Counted from the first letter of the stretch, positions 1-10,978 are shown. The stretch: DNA of 64,000 bases from Xiphydria camelus (GCA_963678675.1 OY783191.1:19843111-19907110), one strand, 5' to 3'. Numbers and translations are program-made. The notes: generated by a model from the letters alone, not told the origin.

Positions 1-16
1 TCGGGACCGGAAGTTT

Positions 17-120
17 CTTCTTGAACATTTTGGAATATTCTGGAATATTTTGGAACATTCTAGAACATCTTGGAACAGCTTGGAATATTCTGGAAGAGTT
101 CGCGATATTTTTGAAAATTT
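17..120. repeat. 10-bp tandem array resembling a heat-shock element
   Basis: About ten copies of a 10-bp unit (consensus TGGAAYATTY) run in perfect 10-bp register. Written in 5-bp steps the array reads TTC-nn-GAA-nn-TTY-nn-GAA, the alternating nGAAn arrangement that heat-shock factor trimers recognise. Nearly every GAA is intact; some TTC positions have drifted to TTT, TCT or GCT. No heat-shock gene is visible next to it, so it may be only a minisatellite that matches the motif by chance. Confidence 0.6.
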
Positions 121-780
121 TATGACACTGTTATAGAGCACTTGAGATAGTCGCTGGAAGAAGTCGATTGGTGGGCGGCACCCTTTAAACCCCTATATCT
201 TCTGAAAAAACTCCTGCCGTTCCAAAACAAAAACTTCTTCATCGATGGGGGATGTAGGGCTACCATACCCTATAACCCCTATGGGGCTACGATTAGCGGT
301 TCCAGAGTTTTATGGGAATGTACAGACTAACCACACTTACTTTTATTATATATATGTATTGATTTTTTAAGCTCTACAACTTTTACTTTACACTTTTTTC
401 GATATCTCGCTTAGTTTTCGAGTTATTTTCGTAGAACCCATTTTTTGGGTAGTTTTTATTGTTTTTCATAAATCCTCGGGGATATAGAAATTTTTTTACT
501 TTAACCCTGTTTTCAGCTATCCAAGATGGACCTTTGACCAAATTTTCAGCTTTGAGGCTCGAAACATCGATTTCAGAAGGATTTTTACTGGACTATAGCC
601 TGCCGACGGTTCAAGGGTCGAAAAAGCCCGGAGTGCGTCACGAAGGACGCATTAGCAGGATGTAGGTAGCTAGGACGGACACCCCACCCGGAGTCATGGG
701 TCAAGGGTCGTTCCGGGGCTTTCGGCAAGGTCCGCAAACTTGGTATATTAGACGGCCATCGCCGGCAGACCGACTTGAGT
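121..780. other. No recognisable gene
   Basis: Mixed AT-rich and GC-richer DNA between the 10-bp array and the hairpin array. The only open frame, a 68-codon plus-strand frame at 459-665, resembles no protein I know. Nothing supportable is seen. Confidence 0.5.
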
Positions 781-785
781 CTCGG

Positions 786-1132
786 TAGTGGAAGCTTTCG
801 CTCGGCGAACACCACTATCCCTCGAACGCCCCTAGGGAAGCTTTTGCTCAGCGAACACCCTAGTAGTCGAACGTCCTTACCACGAGTGGCGACAGCTTTC
901 GTTCGGCGAACATCGCAACACTCGTGGCTCACCGATCGACTCTCGGGCAACCGAGAGGGCAGCTTTCGCTCGGCGAACACCCTCTCGCTCGCAGACCACC
1001 GATCGACTCTCGAGCAACCGAGAGGGCAGCTATCGCTCGGCGAACACCCTCTCGCTCGCAGATCTCTAACGGCCCTACGCCGTCCTGGTCTGAAGTTCGA
1101 TAGCGGCAGTTTTTGCTCCGCGAACACCCTAG
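786..1132. repeat. Array of six hairpins with a shared core and variable arms
   Basis: Six copies of a 20-bp core (AGCTTTCGCTCGGCGAACA plus one preceding base) lie at 792-811, 838-857, 893-912, 960-979, 1027-1046 and 1107-1126. The core folds on itself (TTCGC-TCG-GCGAA). Copies 1-5 are flanked by complementary arms that differ between copies: TAGTGG/CCACTA, CTAGGG/CCCTAG, CCACGAGTG+GCGA/TCGC+CACTCGTGG, and CGAGAGGG/CCCTCTCG twice. Copy 6 has imperfect arms. Copies 4 and 5 sit in a 67-bp tandem duplication. Conserved core plus changing but paired arms suggests either a hairpin mobile element that landed in palindromic sites or selection on a folded nucleic acid. Open frames across the array are by-products of the repeat. 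Confidence 0.85.
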
Positions 1133-1865
1133 CGACCTCGCCGCCCTGACCGACGTTCTCACGTCGCCTCACCGGCACCCTCTACGTGGACGAGCCACCT
1201 TCGCCTCCGGCCTGACGACGATACCCGGGACGCGAGCAGCACCCGGCACGCCAGGACCGACGCAGCCGTTCCTGGGGACGACACTCCCGCACTACATCCG
1301 AGCAGCCCGACCGGCAGCACCTCTAACGCTTCTCCGAGCTCGATCCCTCCTGTGATCTTTTTCCCCCACCCACACACAACCATTTGTATTCCCATATCAC
1401 GAATAAACCCTAGTTCTAGTTTATTCGCGCTCTGTGCATACTACCCCTCCTACAAGCTCATGTAAAAAAGTGTCCCATTCATACCACTTCTCCCCTATAT
1501 AGCATATATAATTTCGATTTTTAATCATTATTTCTAAAGAATCACGTTATTACTTCAACTTCTTTTCTTTTTCTTAAATTATTAATAAATATTCTAAACG
1601 TTTTCCTCTAATTAGATTTTCTATACCAATTTTATGCAAATTCTCTATGAGTCCTACGAATAATCTCAAACTACCGTCTAACCAACAAATAACGACACAT
1701 TAAAGCCTGTACGAATGGGCTTCGAATCTTAAGAATTCACCCAATATTACAGTCAAGGTTTCACCAAAAGAGAAACAAGAAAAAATTCAGCTACAGAAAG
1801 TTGGTTCAAAGGTACCAAGCATGTAATAGCCACCCAGAAACAGTACGGCATCATTCCTCAGACAA

Positions 1866-1960
1866 CTGGTACAGGGTGGCTGCAGAAATTGGATTATAAA
1901 ATTCCTTGACTTTTCCCTGATTAATACAGATCAAATTTTGTAAGTATTCCCTGACATTTT
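1866..1960 (+). repeat. Dispersed repeat 'ACAGGGTGGCTRCAGA', copy 1
   Basis: The stretch begins ACAGGGTGGCTGCAGA and carries two 'TCCCTGA' phrases. The reverse complement of a related sequence lies at 50,455-50,550 (ending CCACCCTGTAG). This is an old interspersed repeat; its class cannot be told from these two copies. Confidence 0.5.
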
Positions 1961-2149
1961 TTGTTCATACCTACTAAAATTTTCACATAGCCAACAAAGT
2001 TATAAGTAAATTATTGTAAGACAAGAACATGATGACGAGACAATATTTACATTTAAGAACCGTTTTGTTTATTAATATACACTCAAATAGTTAACATTTC
2101 AACTAAAACAATATTCTTGCAATCAAAGGATTTCACAAACTTCGAACTA

Positions 2150-2186
2150 TATAAGTATATAAGTATATAAGTATATAAGTATATTG
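2150..2186. repeat. (AAGTATAT)n microsatellite
   Basis: Four head-to-tail copies of an 8-bp unit, AAGTATAT, in AT-rich intergenic DNA. Confidence 0.85.
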
Positions 2187-2356
2187 CTATACTTTTGAAA
2201 ACCGCATAGCTATGCTTTACAACACTGAGCATATTATTCAAAATTGAAACGATGGTAAACTTAAACTTAAAACGGATATTCCGAAAATGATAATTTTACA
2301 ATAATATTGTAATATTATATTGTGAAAAAAGAACTTTATAGGTACTCGGATTGATC

Positions 2357-2745
2357 ACACAGGCACACAAAAAAAAAGTTCCTGCTCCCGGAACCAGACC
2401 AGTATATCTTTATGTTTTTGAGGTCGCTGAATCCGAATCCGGTATCCGTTTGTCTCCATCACGTCACGTTCAAGGTCATTTCAAGGTCAAATCCTGGAAA
2501 AATAGTCAAATCGATTCAAATTATTATTCCTATATATTTTTAGGGTCGCTGAATCCAAATCCGATGTCCGTTTGATCCGACAAGGTCAAATTCAAGGTCA
2601 TTTCAGGGTCAAATGTATTTATTCTCCCTAAAATGAATTTTTTTACTGCAGATTCTGAAAGAACGGGAAATTTTACGTCAAGATATGTATCCAATTTTTT
2701 TGATAACAAACCCTAAAGTCATTTCAAGGTCACTTTATATTATTG
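2357..2745 (+). repeat. Left inverted repeat, rich in TCAAGGTCA
   Basis: Imperfect inverted copy of 5620-6012. It contains the 9-mer TCAAGGTCA or close variants at about 2470, 2483, 2590, 2603 and 2713; further copies follow at about 2823 and 2885. TCAAGGTCA is the monomer site of the FTZ-F1/SF-1/ERR group of nuclear receptors. Whether it is bound is unknown. Confidence 0.8.
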
Positions 2746-3028
2746 TATGGAAGATTCATATGACAATTGCAAAAATAAGAAAATGTGTCTTCACGAGAAT
2801 AAACTACCACATCAATATGTTTTCAAGGTCACTGAGTTAGAATCCGAGGTTCGTTTGCCACCAGTATGTCAGGGTCAAGTTCATTTCAAGGTCAAATCCA
2901 GCAAAAATGTTCAAATCTTTTCGCATCATCACTCCGTTATATTTTTGGAGTCGCTGGAACGTGCATTTTTTATTTCACTCTGCTACTTCTTCATCGTTTC
3001 GCCTTCTTTTAAAACGTACTCGTTTATT

Positions 3029-5207
3029 CTAAAAAAATCTGTGCAAGGGATTTCTCTTGCGTTTTTTTCCTTTTTCCGCGCTTTCTCTCTGCAACATCCA
3101 ACAGAAATCTGTCATCATGTTTTCATCCCATCTACCCTGAAATCTTCGTTCTACATCTTTAAAATCTTGGTGGAAACGTTCTCCTTGTTCTTCACTGAAA
3201 TTGCCAACGTTATCTGGAAATTCGTCCACATGACTGTCCATCATATGTAATTTTAAACTCATGTTAAATTCCAATCTCCTGAAATGCTCAACCATGTCAG
3301 ATATTATTTTGTTGTAGTCCGAGCTCTTATGATTGCCTAGAAAATTTGAATTTGAATTTAAAATTGACTTTCTTGAAGCTGACCCACGCATTCTTCTCAA
3401 TAGAGCTCATTTGAGTTACGAAGTGATTGTCTCTAAACATTTTTCTGATCTGAGGTCCATCGAATACTCCCGCGCCTACTTTAGCATCAGATAGACCTGG
3501 AAATTGATCTCGTAAGTATTTGTAACAATCGCTTTCTTTATTCAACGCTTTGACGAATTGTTTCATGAGTCCTAACTTTATATGTAATGGAGGTATCAAT
3601 ACCTTCTTTGAATCTATCAACGGCTGCTGTAAGATATTGTCGGATCCTACAACGAAGGATGTTCTAGGTTCCCAAACCTTTTTCACGTAATGATTTTGTT
3701 TATCTCTACTATCCCATTTACAAAGATAAAACGGTTTTTTTGTATAGCCAGATTGCTGTCCCAGAATCATTGTGAGGATTTTAAAATCTCCGCAAACTTG
3801 CCATTTGTGGTCATCATATTTTATTGCTGCTAATAGAGTTTTCAAACATTCATACGATTCATTCATAATAGTCGAATGCGCAACTGGTATTGGTGCGTAT
3901 ACATTAGTATTGTGGAGTAAGACTGCTTTGAGACTACGTTTACTAGAATCGATAAAAAGTCTCCATTGATCAGCACTATAAGTATCGGGCTTTAATTCGT
4001 CGATTAATCCTTTGACATTATTACAATAAACGAGAGACTTATTTGAATTACGAGAGAAGAAGCTCCTAAATTTTTTTTCTCTTGCCCTGTAAAACGTTAC
4101 CTTCGTTTTCTTCTTCAGCAGATTTCTCTTTTTCAACGTAGAAGCACAGTACTCGGTAACATCTTTCAGCAATCCCATGTTACGAATGAAATCGTTCAAT
4201 TCTTCCTGTGAGAACAATTGAGGCTTTTTATCCTTACAACCCGTTGGAACGTATTCATGAGAATCATCTTCAGTTTCACTTTCTTCATCATTCGTCTGGC
4301 CATCTTCGCTGCCACTTTCATTTCCGCTCATATATCTCTCATCGTCATTATCAGTTTCATTTTCACTCGTGTAACTTTCATCTTCGCTATCAGTTCCACT
4401 CATATAGCTCTTACCTCTATTATTATCATCGTACTGTTCATCCTCATTCACACAATCTCTACGCTGATCTATATTTTCTCTTTCAACGTTTGCTTTAATC
4501 TCGTCTATTTCCATTCCATCTGAACTAAAATTCCGTTTGTTTGTATTGTCCTCGTTGGAAATAACAGGTAGTATGACACCCGTAACGTTAGCATACTTTA
4601 TATGTGATTTATTTTTCATATTGTACCCAGTTAGATATGTTCTGCAGAAATAACAATCTTTTCTAGATTGCGCTTTGGTCCAATGTATTGGTATAAAAAA
4701 ATTGAGATATTTCTTGTCTCGAGATTTATCATAACGATAAAACATTGTGTTACAAGAAGCACAAATGATGCGTGGTACCCAATCATTACCTTCATCTATC
4801 ATGTTCAGATCAATACAATCCTTATACATATTCCTTATATGCTCTGAAATAGGTTTGCGATTCTTTGATGCTTCATACTTACCACAAACATTGCAAAATG
4901 AATCTGGATCCTTATTGCATATGTGATCCGAACTTGTAGTGATAGACTCTACAGTAGCCAAGTTTTCCACCAATGCAGAATTGCGGTCGCTTGGTGACGA
5001 CGATTGCGGGCCCGCTTGCTTACCCAGACCAACCGCCGATACTGGGGTTCCTTGTGAGAACCCCTGTATCGTAAGACATTTCCGTGTGCCTGCCATAACG
5101 ACTTGGACGCCTTCATCCAGGGATTTTGCCGGAAAAATAAACAATAAAAAAAACCGTTGCCCGCCGTCACCGCGTGGAGGTACCCTGGGTGCAGGCACTC
5201 CACACAT
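3029..5207 (-). pseudogene. RNase H-like transposon protein, frameshifted
   Basis: Residues ~75-200 carry paired cysteines (FCNVCGKYE, ICASC, DCYFCRTY) that look like zinc ligands. An acidic Ser/Asp/Glu-rich linker follows (~240-345). The conserved core has WRLFIDSSKRSLKAVLLHN, then VCGDFKILTMILGQQSGYTK, then LIPPLHIKLGLMKQFVKAL. The last block (SEEQGERFHQDF) is in another frame. FIDSS, CGD and EEQGERFHQD are reasonable candidates for an Asp-Asp-Glu catalytic triad, but that is inference. The two frames meet in an AAATTC hexanucleotide run at 3345-3365, so slippage there probably broke the gene. The family is common as uncharacterised proteins in insects and cnidarians. The start is uncertain: a methionine ~36 codons in (VVMAGTRK) may be the real one. 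Confidence 0.7.
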
Positions 5208-5619
5208 ATTCGTTGTATCAAATTTACAACGATGAGCTCCAATTCACTTGAATTGAGAGATCACGTGACTGGATTTCAAAATTTATTTTGCGGTACGAGA
5301 ACAGATTCATTCTCGCTCGGAACTGAGTGAGTTGATGCATGGAAAAAAACTTGGCAGATCTCCAAACAGACCTCCGCGTCTTTTAAACGTCAAAGACGTG
5401 TACCGCTCAACGGATCATTCGGTCATGGACGCCGATCCGCGGTAATGCATTGAAGACACGAGAGAGCTAGGAAACCGCCATAGGCGACAGCCTTCCGACT
5501 GACTGCTCCGTCACGGCCTCTCTTACTACAGACACTCCACGCGTGACCCAGCGCCCTATGAGTGGAAACACGTCGACCGGCACTCCCATGGAGGGGGTCA
5601 GCTTGGACTTTAGATTAGA

Positions 5620-6012
5620 ACATTTTTGCTAGATTTGACCTTGAAATGACCTTGGGGATTATGTAATCAACAAAATTGAATACATATCTAGACGTACAAT
5701 TTCCCGTTCTTTCAGAATCTGCAGTCAAAAATTCATTTTTGGCAGAATAAATACATTTGACCTTGAAATAACCTTGAATTTGACCTTGTCGGATCAAACG
5801 GACATCGGATTTGGATTCAGCGACCTCAAAAATATATAGGAATAATAATTTGAATCGATTTGACTATTTTTCCAGGATTTGACCTTGAAATGACCTTGAA
5901 TGTGACGTGATGGAGACAAACGGACACCGGATTCGGATTCAGCAACCTCAAAAACATAAAGATATACTGGTCTGGTTCCGGGAACAGGAGCTTTTTTTTT
6001 GTGTGCCTGTGT
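5620..6012 (-). repeat. Right inverted repeat, rich in TGACCTTGA
   Basis: Inverted partner of 2357-2745. TGACCTTGAA-type sites stand at about 5636, 5647, 5759, 5771, 5881 and 5892. Spacing between neighbours is mostly 10-13 bp, giving direct repeats. Confidence 0.8.
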
Positions 6013-6641
6013 TATGTAAAGACTCGAATCATCAACATATCTATAAAAATGACTAGTGTAGATCAAATGCTAAAATGAAAAGAGCCGTATAAACCAACAA
6101 ACAATTTCAAGTAGTAAATACCGTGTAGAAAACACCGGATAAATCATGTCAATGTTATATCTTTATAAAATAAACAATTGAGAAGTATAGATGATTAAAC
6201 CTGATTTTTTGTTCGCGATACCTTATTAACAATGTTACTAGCAATGAGTACGGGATGAATGACTGGAATGGTTATTAGGGCGAGAAATCCCTCTAGAATT
6301 TTCAAAAAATCGATTTTTTTTACATATTTCGAAAGTATGATACCCAAAGAATATACTGACCAAAGGAAAACTCGAAATATTAAATATTTGTGGAGTTATC
6401 GCATATAGTCTAGAGCGTGGGGACAGCATGCGATCAGATAGCGAGTCGGGCGCTCGGAGCAACCATTTCCTTAATTACCATTAGTACTTATGGCCAGGCA
6501 GATATTTCGAGGAATTTCTTGAAACGACACGCCACTCCTTTTCACGTGAAATTGTAGGTATGCGAAATGGAACGTTGCCCGAGCAATAGAGTCAGTTTAG
6601 CTCGAAAGTTTGTCGTGAACGGTTAAATTTTCAAAACCAAA
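6013..6641. other. Flank and leader of the Mutator-like pseudogene
   Basis: AT-rich DNA with no coding region. The 5' end of the Mutator-like element should fall here, but no inverted repeat matching the 3' side could be found by eye. Confidence 0.4.
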
Positions 6642-8369
6642 ATGCCGAACTATCCGAAAGGAACCCGAGGTAATATAGCTCGGAAATGTGTAAAAAAACG
6701 ATTTCAAGGAAATCAATTCGCTGATAAGAGCGAGAAGAATTTCGAGCCTAGTACAAGTGACGGTATAAGTGCAAGTGCTAAAAAACTAAAGTCTGCGTGC
6801 ACAGAGGATATCCGTACAAATTCTTTGCACGCATATAGAATTATTGAGTTTTTAACAGTTTTTACGGCTCTATCAGACATTTTAATTTGTTCTGTATGCA
6901 AGGAAAGGATAAATTTTACAAAGTCAAGGCATAGAGGCCTGGGTTTCAAAATTGTCATTACGTGTCAGTGCGGTCATCGAGAAATTCAATCAGGACCTTT
7001 TTGATTCATACTGGTTATGAAATTAATCGAAGGCTTGTGTTAGTCATGAGACTTTTGGGGGTCGCAAGACAAGGAATCAATACCTTTTGCAATCTCATGG
7101 ACCTGTGCATTGGACTCACAATCAGTCAAAGCAGCTACACTAGAATCATCGAACATATTCATGCAGCTGCTAAGTCGTCATTCGATTTTTCATCACAGAA
7201 TGCTGTTAAAGAAGAGGTGAAAAAAAAATGTCGAGCATGAAAGAGCAGAAAAAATTCTCAAAGTCTCTGGTGACGGTACATGGAAAAAGCGTGGGTTCAA
7301 ATCACACTGTATGGTGTTACTACGCTCATCGGCTACTACTCTGGTAAAGTGATCGATTTGGTTGAGAAAAGCAATTACTACCACGGCTGTACGTTCTGGA
7401 AAAATAAGACTCATACTAAAGAATATGAGGAATGGGTCGAAGATTACGAAGAAATTTGCATGAAGAATCACGAGGGCTCCGCGGGAAAAATGGAGGTTGA
7501 TTCTATGAAAGAAATGTTTTCCAGATCGGAAGAGAAATTCGGCGTAAAGTATGGCAATTATATAGGTGATGGGGATTCAAAAACTTTCAAGGCCATACTA
7601 GAACTAAATCTTTATGGTGACGAGTTGACTGTTATAAAAAGTGAATGCATTGGCCACGTAGAGAAGAGAATGGGCACCAGACTCCGAAACGTGAGAAAAG
7701 AAAAAAAACTTTCCGGAAGAGGCAACTTAACGGATAAAGTTGTGAAAAAACTCATAAAATATTATGGTTTGAGCATTCAAAGAAATGTAAATAGTGCTGC
7801 AAATATGAGAAAAGAGATTATGGCTACTTTTTATCATATTTTTTCAACAAAGGAAGAACCGAATCACGAATATTGCCCGACTGGACCCGAAAGCTGGTGC
7901 AAATGACAGAAAACAATCGCCTTAAATAAAAATCAAAAATTGGAAGATCTTTCACCGTTACTTGACGAAAATATCAAACAGCATCTTCTGCCAATTTATC
8001 AAGATTTGTCCAGAGATGATTTGCTAGAAAGATGCTTGGGTGGCCATACCCAAAATGCTAACGAAACTTTCAACTCGACGATCTGGCGATTGGCTCCGAA
8101 ACACTTACATTCCCTACATTGCTGCTGGGGTATTCAATAATGGCTTTTCTTCGATCCTAAGGATTATGAATGCGTTGGATATAATCATTGGTACCAACTG
8201 CAAAGTTTTCGCCGAAACCTCTGATGAGGCACGAATTATACGACAGAACCGGGTGAGTCTTTCTCAAACAAAAGAAGCCCGTATAGCCCGGAAACAGCAG
8301 CTAGCGGAGGAAAATCAGTTTTTCGAGGAAGTTGAAGGTCTACTGTATGCGCCTGGAATCGCTGATTAA
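6642..8369 (+). pseudogene. Mutator-like transposase, multiply broken
   Basis: Fragments in three frames line up in the order of the Mutator-like transposase family common in arthropods. The N-terminal part has a Cys-rich knuckle (CSVCKERI, TCQCGHREI). Next come YEINRRLVLVMRLLGVARQG, an SGDGTWKKRGF block, IGDGDSKTFKA, and GHVEKRMGTRLRNVRKEKKL. The tail has YCPTGPESWCK, then LLERCLGGHTQNANETFNS, then FNNGFSSILRIMNALDI. GDGTW and GDGDSKT probably carry catalytic aspartates. Breaks: frameshift at a T run near 7002, frameshift near 7300, a TGA at 7904-7906 after ESWCK, and a frameshift near 8100. At least four lesions mean it is dead. Confidence 0.75.
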
Positions 8370-8944
8370 TCGGTAAGTCACTACAATTAATAGTTTTCAC
8401 ATGTTGAAACTTTAAACGCGATTATCTCGAAACTACGTTTTCAAAAACTGCTCGTGTTGTAGCTGAAAAAGTTATCGACCGATTTGGATGAAATTTTGGG
8501 AGGTTACTCTCACTAATATTATCGGAAGGATATACCTCTATTTTGAAAGGTAGCGTGTAAATAAATAATGTTTTGGGGGTCAAATATGTCGAAAAAATGG
8601 TTGAAAATTCGACCTTTGGAGTAAAAAGCTCCCAAATTTTCAATTTTGTACTTTTGATGTGTAAACATCTATTACGGCGGTATGAGGGTAAACCTCGGGA
8701 AACGGGACGGAAATGTGAAACCGGATGTGATTAGTGCGCAGTGATTCGTGCGCAGCTACTTCAGCGCTTGCGGCCTAAGGTGGCATTCCATTTTGATGTC
8801 GATGATCTCGATATAGTAAATCGCTATACAACCTACTAATAGCGCAGCTAGCATTGGTGACGCACACAAGCCTAGTCACTTTCTCCTAGCTTCCCCACGC
8901 ACTCCGTAAATAGCTAACACTTGTATATCTGTCTAAATAATCTA
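8370..8944. other. 3' flank of the Mutator-like pseudogene
   Basis: Non-coding. It starts with low-complexity phrases of the 'ATCTCGAAACTACG' type often seen at transposon ends. No inverted repeat is matched to the left side. Confidence 0.4.
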
Positions 8945-9510
8945 CAGGGTGTCGGAAAAACACCGACACAGAAATAGGGGTGATAGGTTACGTCATTACA
9001 AGTATTTTGATATAAGGGACCTATACCCGCAAGCGCCCCCTTCTGGAGATATCAACTTTTCAAGTTTATAACGACCGAGGTTGATCAAAGTAGAATAATA
9101 AGAAACGTATCAAGATGGTAACGAATATTTAATTTTACGAGATACAAAAACAATGTACTACAGCAAATGCTCAAAATGACGGCCACCCATGTCCATGCAA
9201 CATCGGAAACGATTCTGGATAGATGTGCCACTGCGCAAACTGCTTGCGGAAAGGATAACCGCTTGGCTCAAGTCCTTGTACTTTTCGAAGATGATGTGGA
9301 TACAAGGAGTTTTCATTTGTTTTTCAATTGTACAGGTAGACAAAAAACTCAATATTATTCTACTTTGATCAACCTCGGTCGTTATAAACTTGAAAAGTTG
9401 ATATCTCCAGAAGGGGGCGCTTGCGGGTATAGGTCCCTTATATCAAAATACTTGTAATGACGTAACCTATCACCCCTATTTCTGTGTCGGTGTTTTTTCC
9501 GAACACCCTG
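8945..9510 (-). mobile_element. Short Tc1/mariner-type element with 165-bp inverted repeats
   Basis: Near-identical inverted repeats of ~165 bp begin CAGGGTGTCGG (8945) and end CCGAACACCCTG (9510). TA dinucleotides flank both sides (8943-8944 and 9511-9512), the Tc1/mariner signature. The centre keeps a 64-codon minus-strand frame (9352-9158) ending GGRHFEHLL. That tail resembles the C-terminus of IS630/mariner-class transposases, so this is an internally deleted copy of a full-size element. Confidence 0.8.
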
Positions 9511-9541
9511 TATATATACCGTAATACCGTATACCGCACGT

Positions 9542-9668
9542 CCCGTAAGAAACACAACAAGCGACATTTTTCTTCGGCAGCATTTGCCGACGGTGTTTGA
9601 GTCTTTTACATGTGCACCGTTGGCAAATACTGCCGAAGGTAAATGTCGCTTTTTGCGTTTCTTACGGG
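9542..9668. mobile_element. 127-bp hairpin MITE
   Basis: An imperfect palindrome: the arm starting CCCGTAAGAAAC pairs with GTTTCTTACGGG over ~55 bp, including TTCGGCAG/CTGCCGAA and ACCGTYGGCAAA blocks. It sits between the 566-bp element and palindrome A copy 1. Confidence 0.75.
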
Positions 9669-9670
9669 AT

Positions 9671-9985
9671 ACCGTATGTCCCACTCTGTACATATTGGCC
9701 AGTTTGAAATTACCTTCGGGCAGGCTTGGTCGGTACTCGAGTCATTTAATACCAGTAGAAGTCGAGTCGGTAGTTAGAGTTGGTGTCAATTCGGGAGATC
9801 GAAGCGTCTAACCTTGAAATCGTGGATTTGTGAATTATGGTGAGTAATTTTCATTATTCACAAATTCATAATTTCGAGGTTAGACGTTTTGATCTCCCGA
9901 ATTGACACCAACTCTAACTACCGACTCGACTTCTACCGGTAAAAATTGCTCGAATTCGCCCCGGCCACCAAGTCCGGCCGAAGGT
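9671..9985. mobile_element. Palindrome A, copy 1 (long hairpin MITE)
   Basis: The left arm begins ACCGTATGTCCCACT, runs through GGTCGGTACTCGAGTCA and AGAAGTCGAGTCGGTAG, and turns round near 9840 at an ATTATGGTGAGTAAT loop. The right arm mirrors it to about 9985. Arms are ~150 bp. Other copies or pieces of A are at 22.9, 25.4, 32.2, 34.4, 39.7, 41.3 and 43.0 kb, most of them touching a CCCCGAYAGC transposon. Confidence 0.8.
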
Positions 9986-10452
9986 AAATTTCAAGGTCAT
10001 ATAGACATCGGTCATACGGACATCAACATACGGACATCGGTTATCGAAATAATCGATCTGAACTTGCTGACGACGCCAACGCGGATGACTACGCATGCGC
10101 ATTCACGTTTCTCCGGTGATTCTATTGGACGAGGAGACCCACGGGGGTGCTCATGCAAAATTCGCAATAGGGAGGTTCGGACCAAAAATATTTTATATTA
10201 TTTCTCTATGGAAACTATTATGCATGTGTAAGTAACCATGTACGTGAAAGAATTTTTCAAAAAAAATAAAATTTACTACTTCAAATTGCACATTGTAACT
10301 CCGGCGATAACGTTAGGGACGAGAACGTTTTCTTATTGGTTTGACGTCACTTGCCAGACACAAGCTCCGCCTTCTCCTGGGGAGCAGTGCAGGCATATAG
10401 CGCGAACGTGATTTAACTATCTGGCTCTCTTAGATCGGCAAATGTTTCGGGG

Positions 10453-10647
10453 GTGAATCAGCGATGGTCAGAAGGGAAAAGGTCTAAGCTTCTATTTGAG
10501 GAAAGGCTTATTGTTGAGGCAGATGAAGTTGATAAAAACAATAAGATTGACGTAAATTCCCTAAAAGATTCTGAAGTAAAAAAACTTCGACGAAGTGCAC
10601 GTATTAAAGATTTGCCTAACGTATCATATGATGAAGATTACTGTTGA
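10453..10647 (+). pseudogene. C-terminal remnant of a transposon protein
   Basis: A 64-codon open frame that ends in a basic tail, KKLRRSARIKDLPNVSYDED. Tails of the type RRSxRxxxxPxxY are common at the C-terminus of retroelement polyproteins and some transposases. No catalytic domain is left. I cannot assign a family. Confidence 0.35.
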
Positions 10648-10978
10648 ATATTAATTTTTTATAAATTTAATCACGATACTATCAATTTTTATGTAACCTT
10701 ATTAGAATATAAGAGTAATTTGTATCTACAAACTTATGTATGTATCAGCATAGATTTAAGATTGAATGATAATGATTACTTGGTCTGTTTAAGGTCTTCT
10801 TTTGGGGTTTTTCCTTAATCCGTAGCAACAAATGTTGGACTATTGTTATGTTCCTCAAAAGCAAATTATAATAGATAAGAAAACTTCTACATTAATTTAA
10901 TCGATTCATTCTTGAATGAGAGTATTGAAATAAGCAAAAACTGCTCGAGATGTTAGATATTTATAATCCTAAGTTTAA

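Larger units (their letters stand above)
1141..2340. other. Intergenic; no gene
   Basis: The first ~250 bp are GC-rich and continue the composition of the hairpin array. The rest is AT-rich, with AATAAA-like strings near 1403. It holds the dispersed repeat at 1866-1960 and the microsatellite near 2150, listed separately. No coding region is recognised. Confidence 0.5.
2357..6012 (-). mobile_element. DNA transposon with long inverted repeats and one RNase H-like gene
   Basis: Two inverted repeats of about 390 bp (2357-2745 and 5620-6012, both ending ACACAGGCACAC) enclose one large minus-strand gene (5207 to 3029). Inside the left repeat, at 2747-2965, a third diverged copy of the repeat's subunit follows, so the end is built from related ~130-170 bp blocks. 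The ~400 bp between the gene start and the right repeat would hold its promoter. The element cannot move on its own now because the gene is frameshifted. I do not recognise the superfamily; no flanking duplication could be fixed because the outermost bases differ. Confidence 0.7.

Noticed and set aside
786..1132. CRISPR-like array
   Set aside because: Spacing is irregular, the 'repeat' is a palindromic core inside paired arms, there are no equal-length spacers or cas genes, and the DNA is eukaryotic.
585..1178. 197-codon minus-strand frame and a 124-codon plus-strand frame over the hairpin array
   Set aside because: Both simply translate the repeated hairpin core (repeated VFAERKLP / SFRSANT phrases); no protein domain and no codon bias.
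2747..3250. 167-codon plus-strand frame
   Set aside because: First third is the transposon end repeat, the rest is antisense to the transposon gene's C-terminus.
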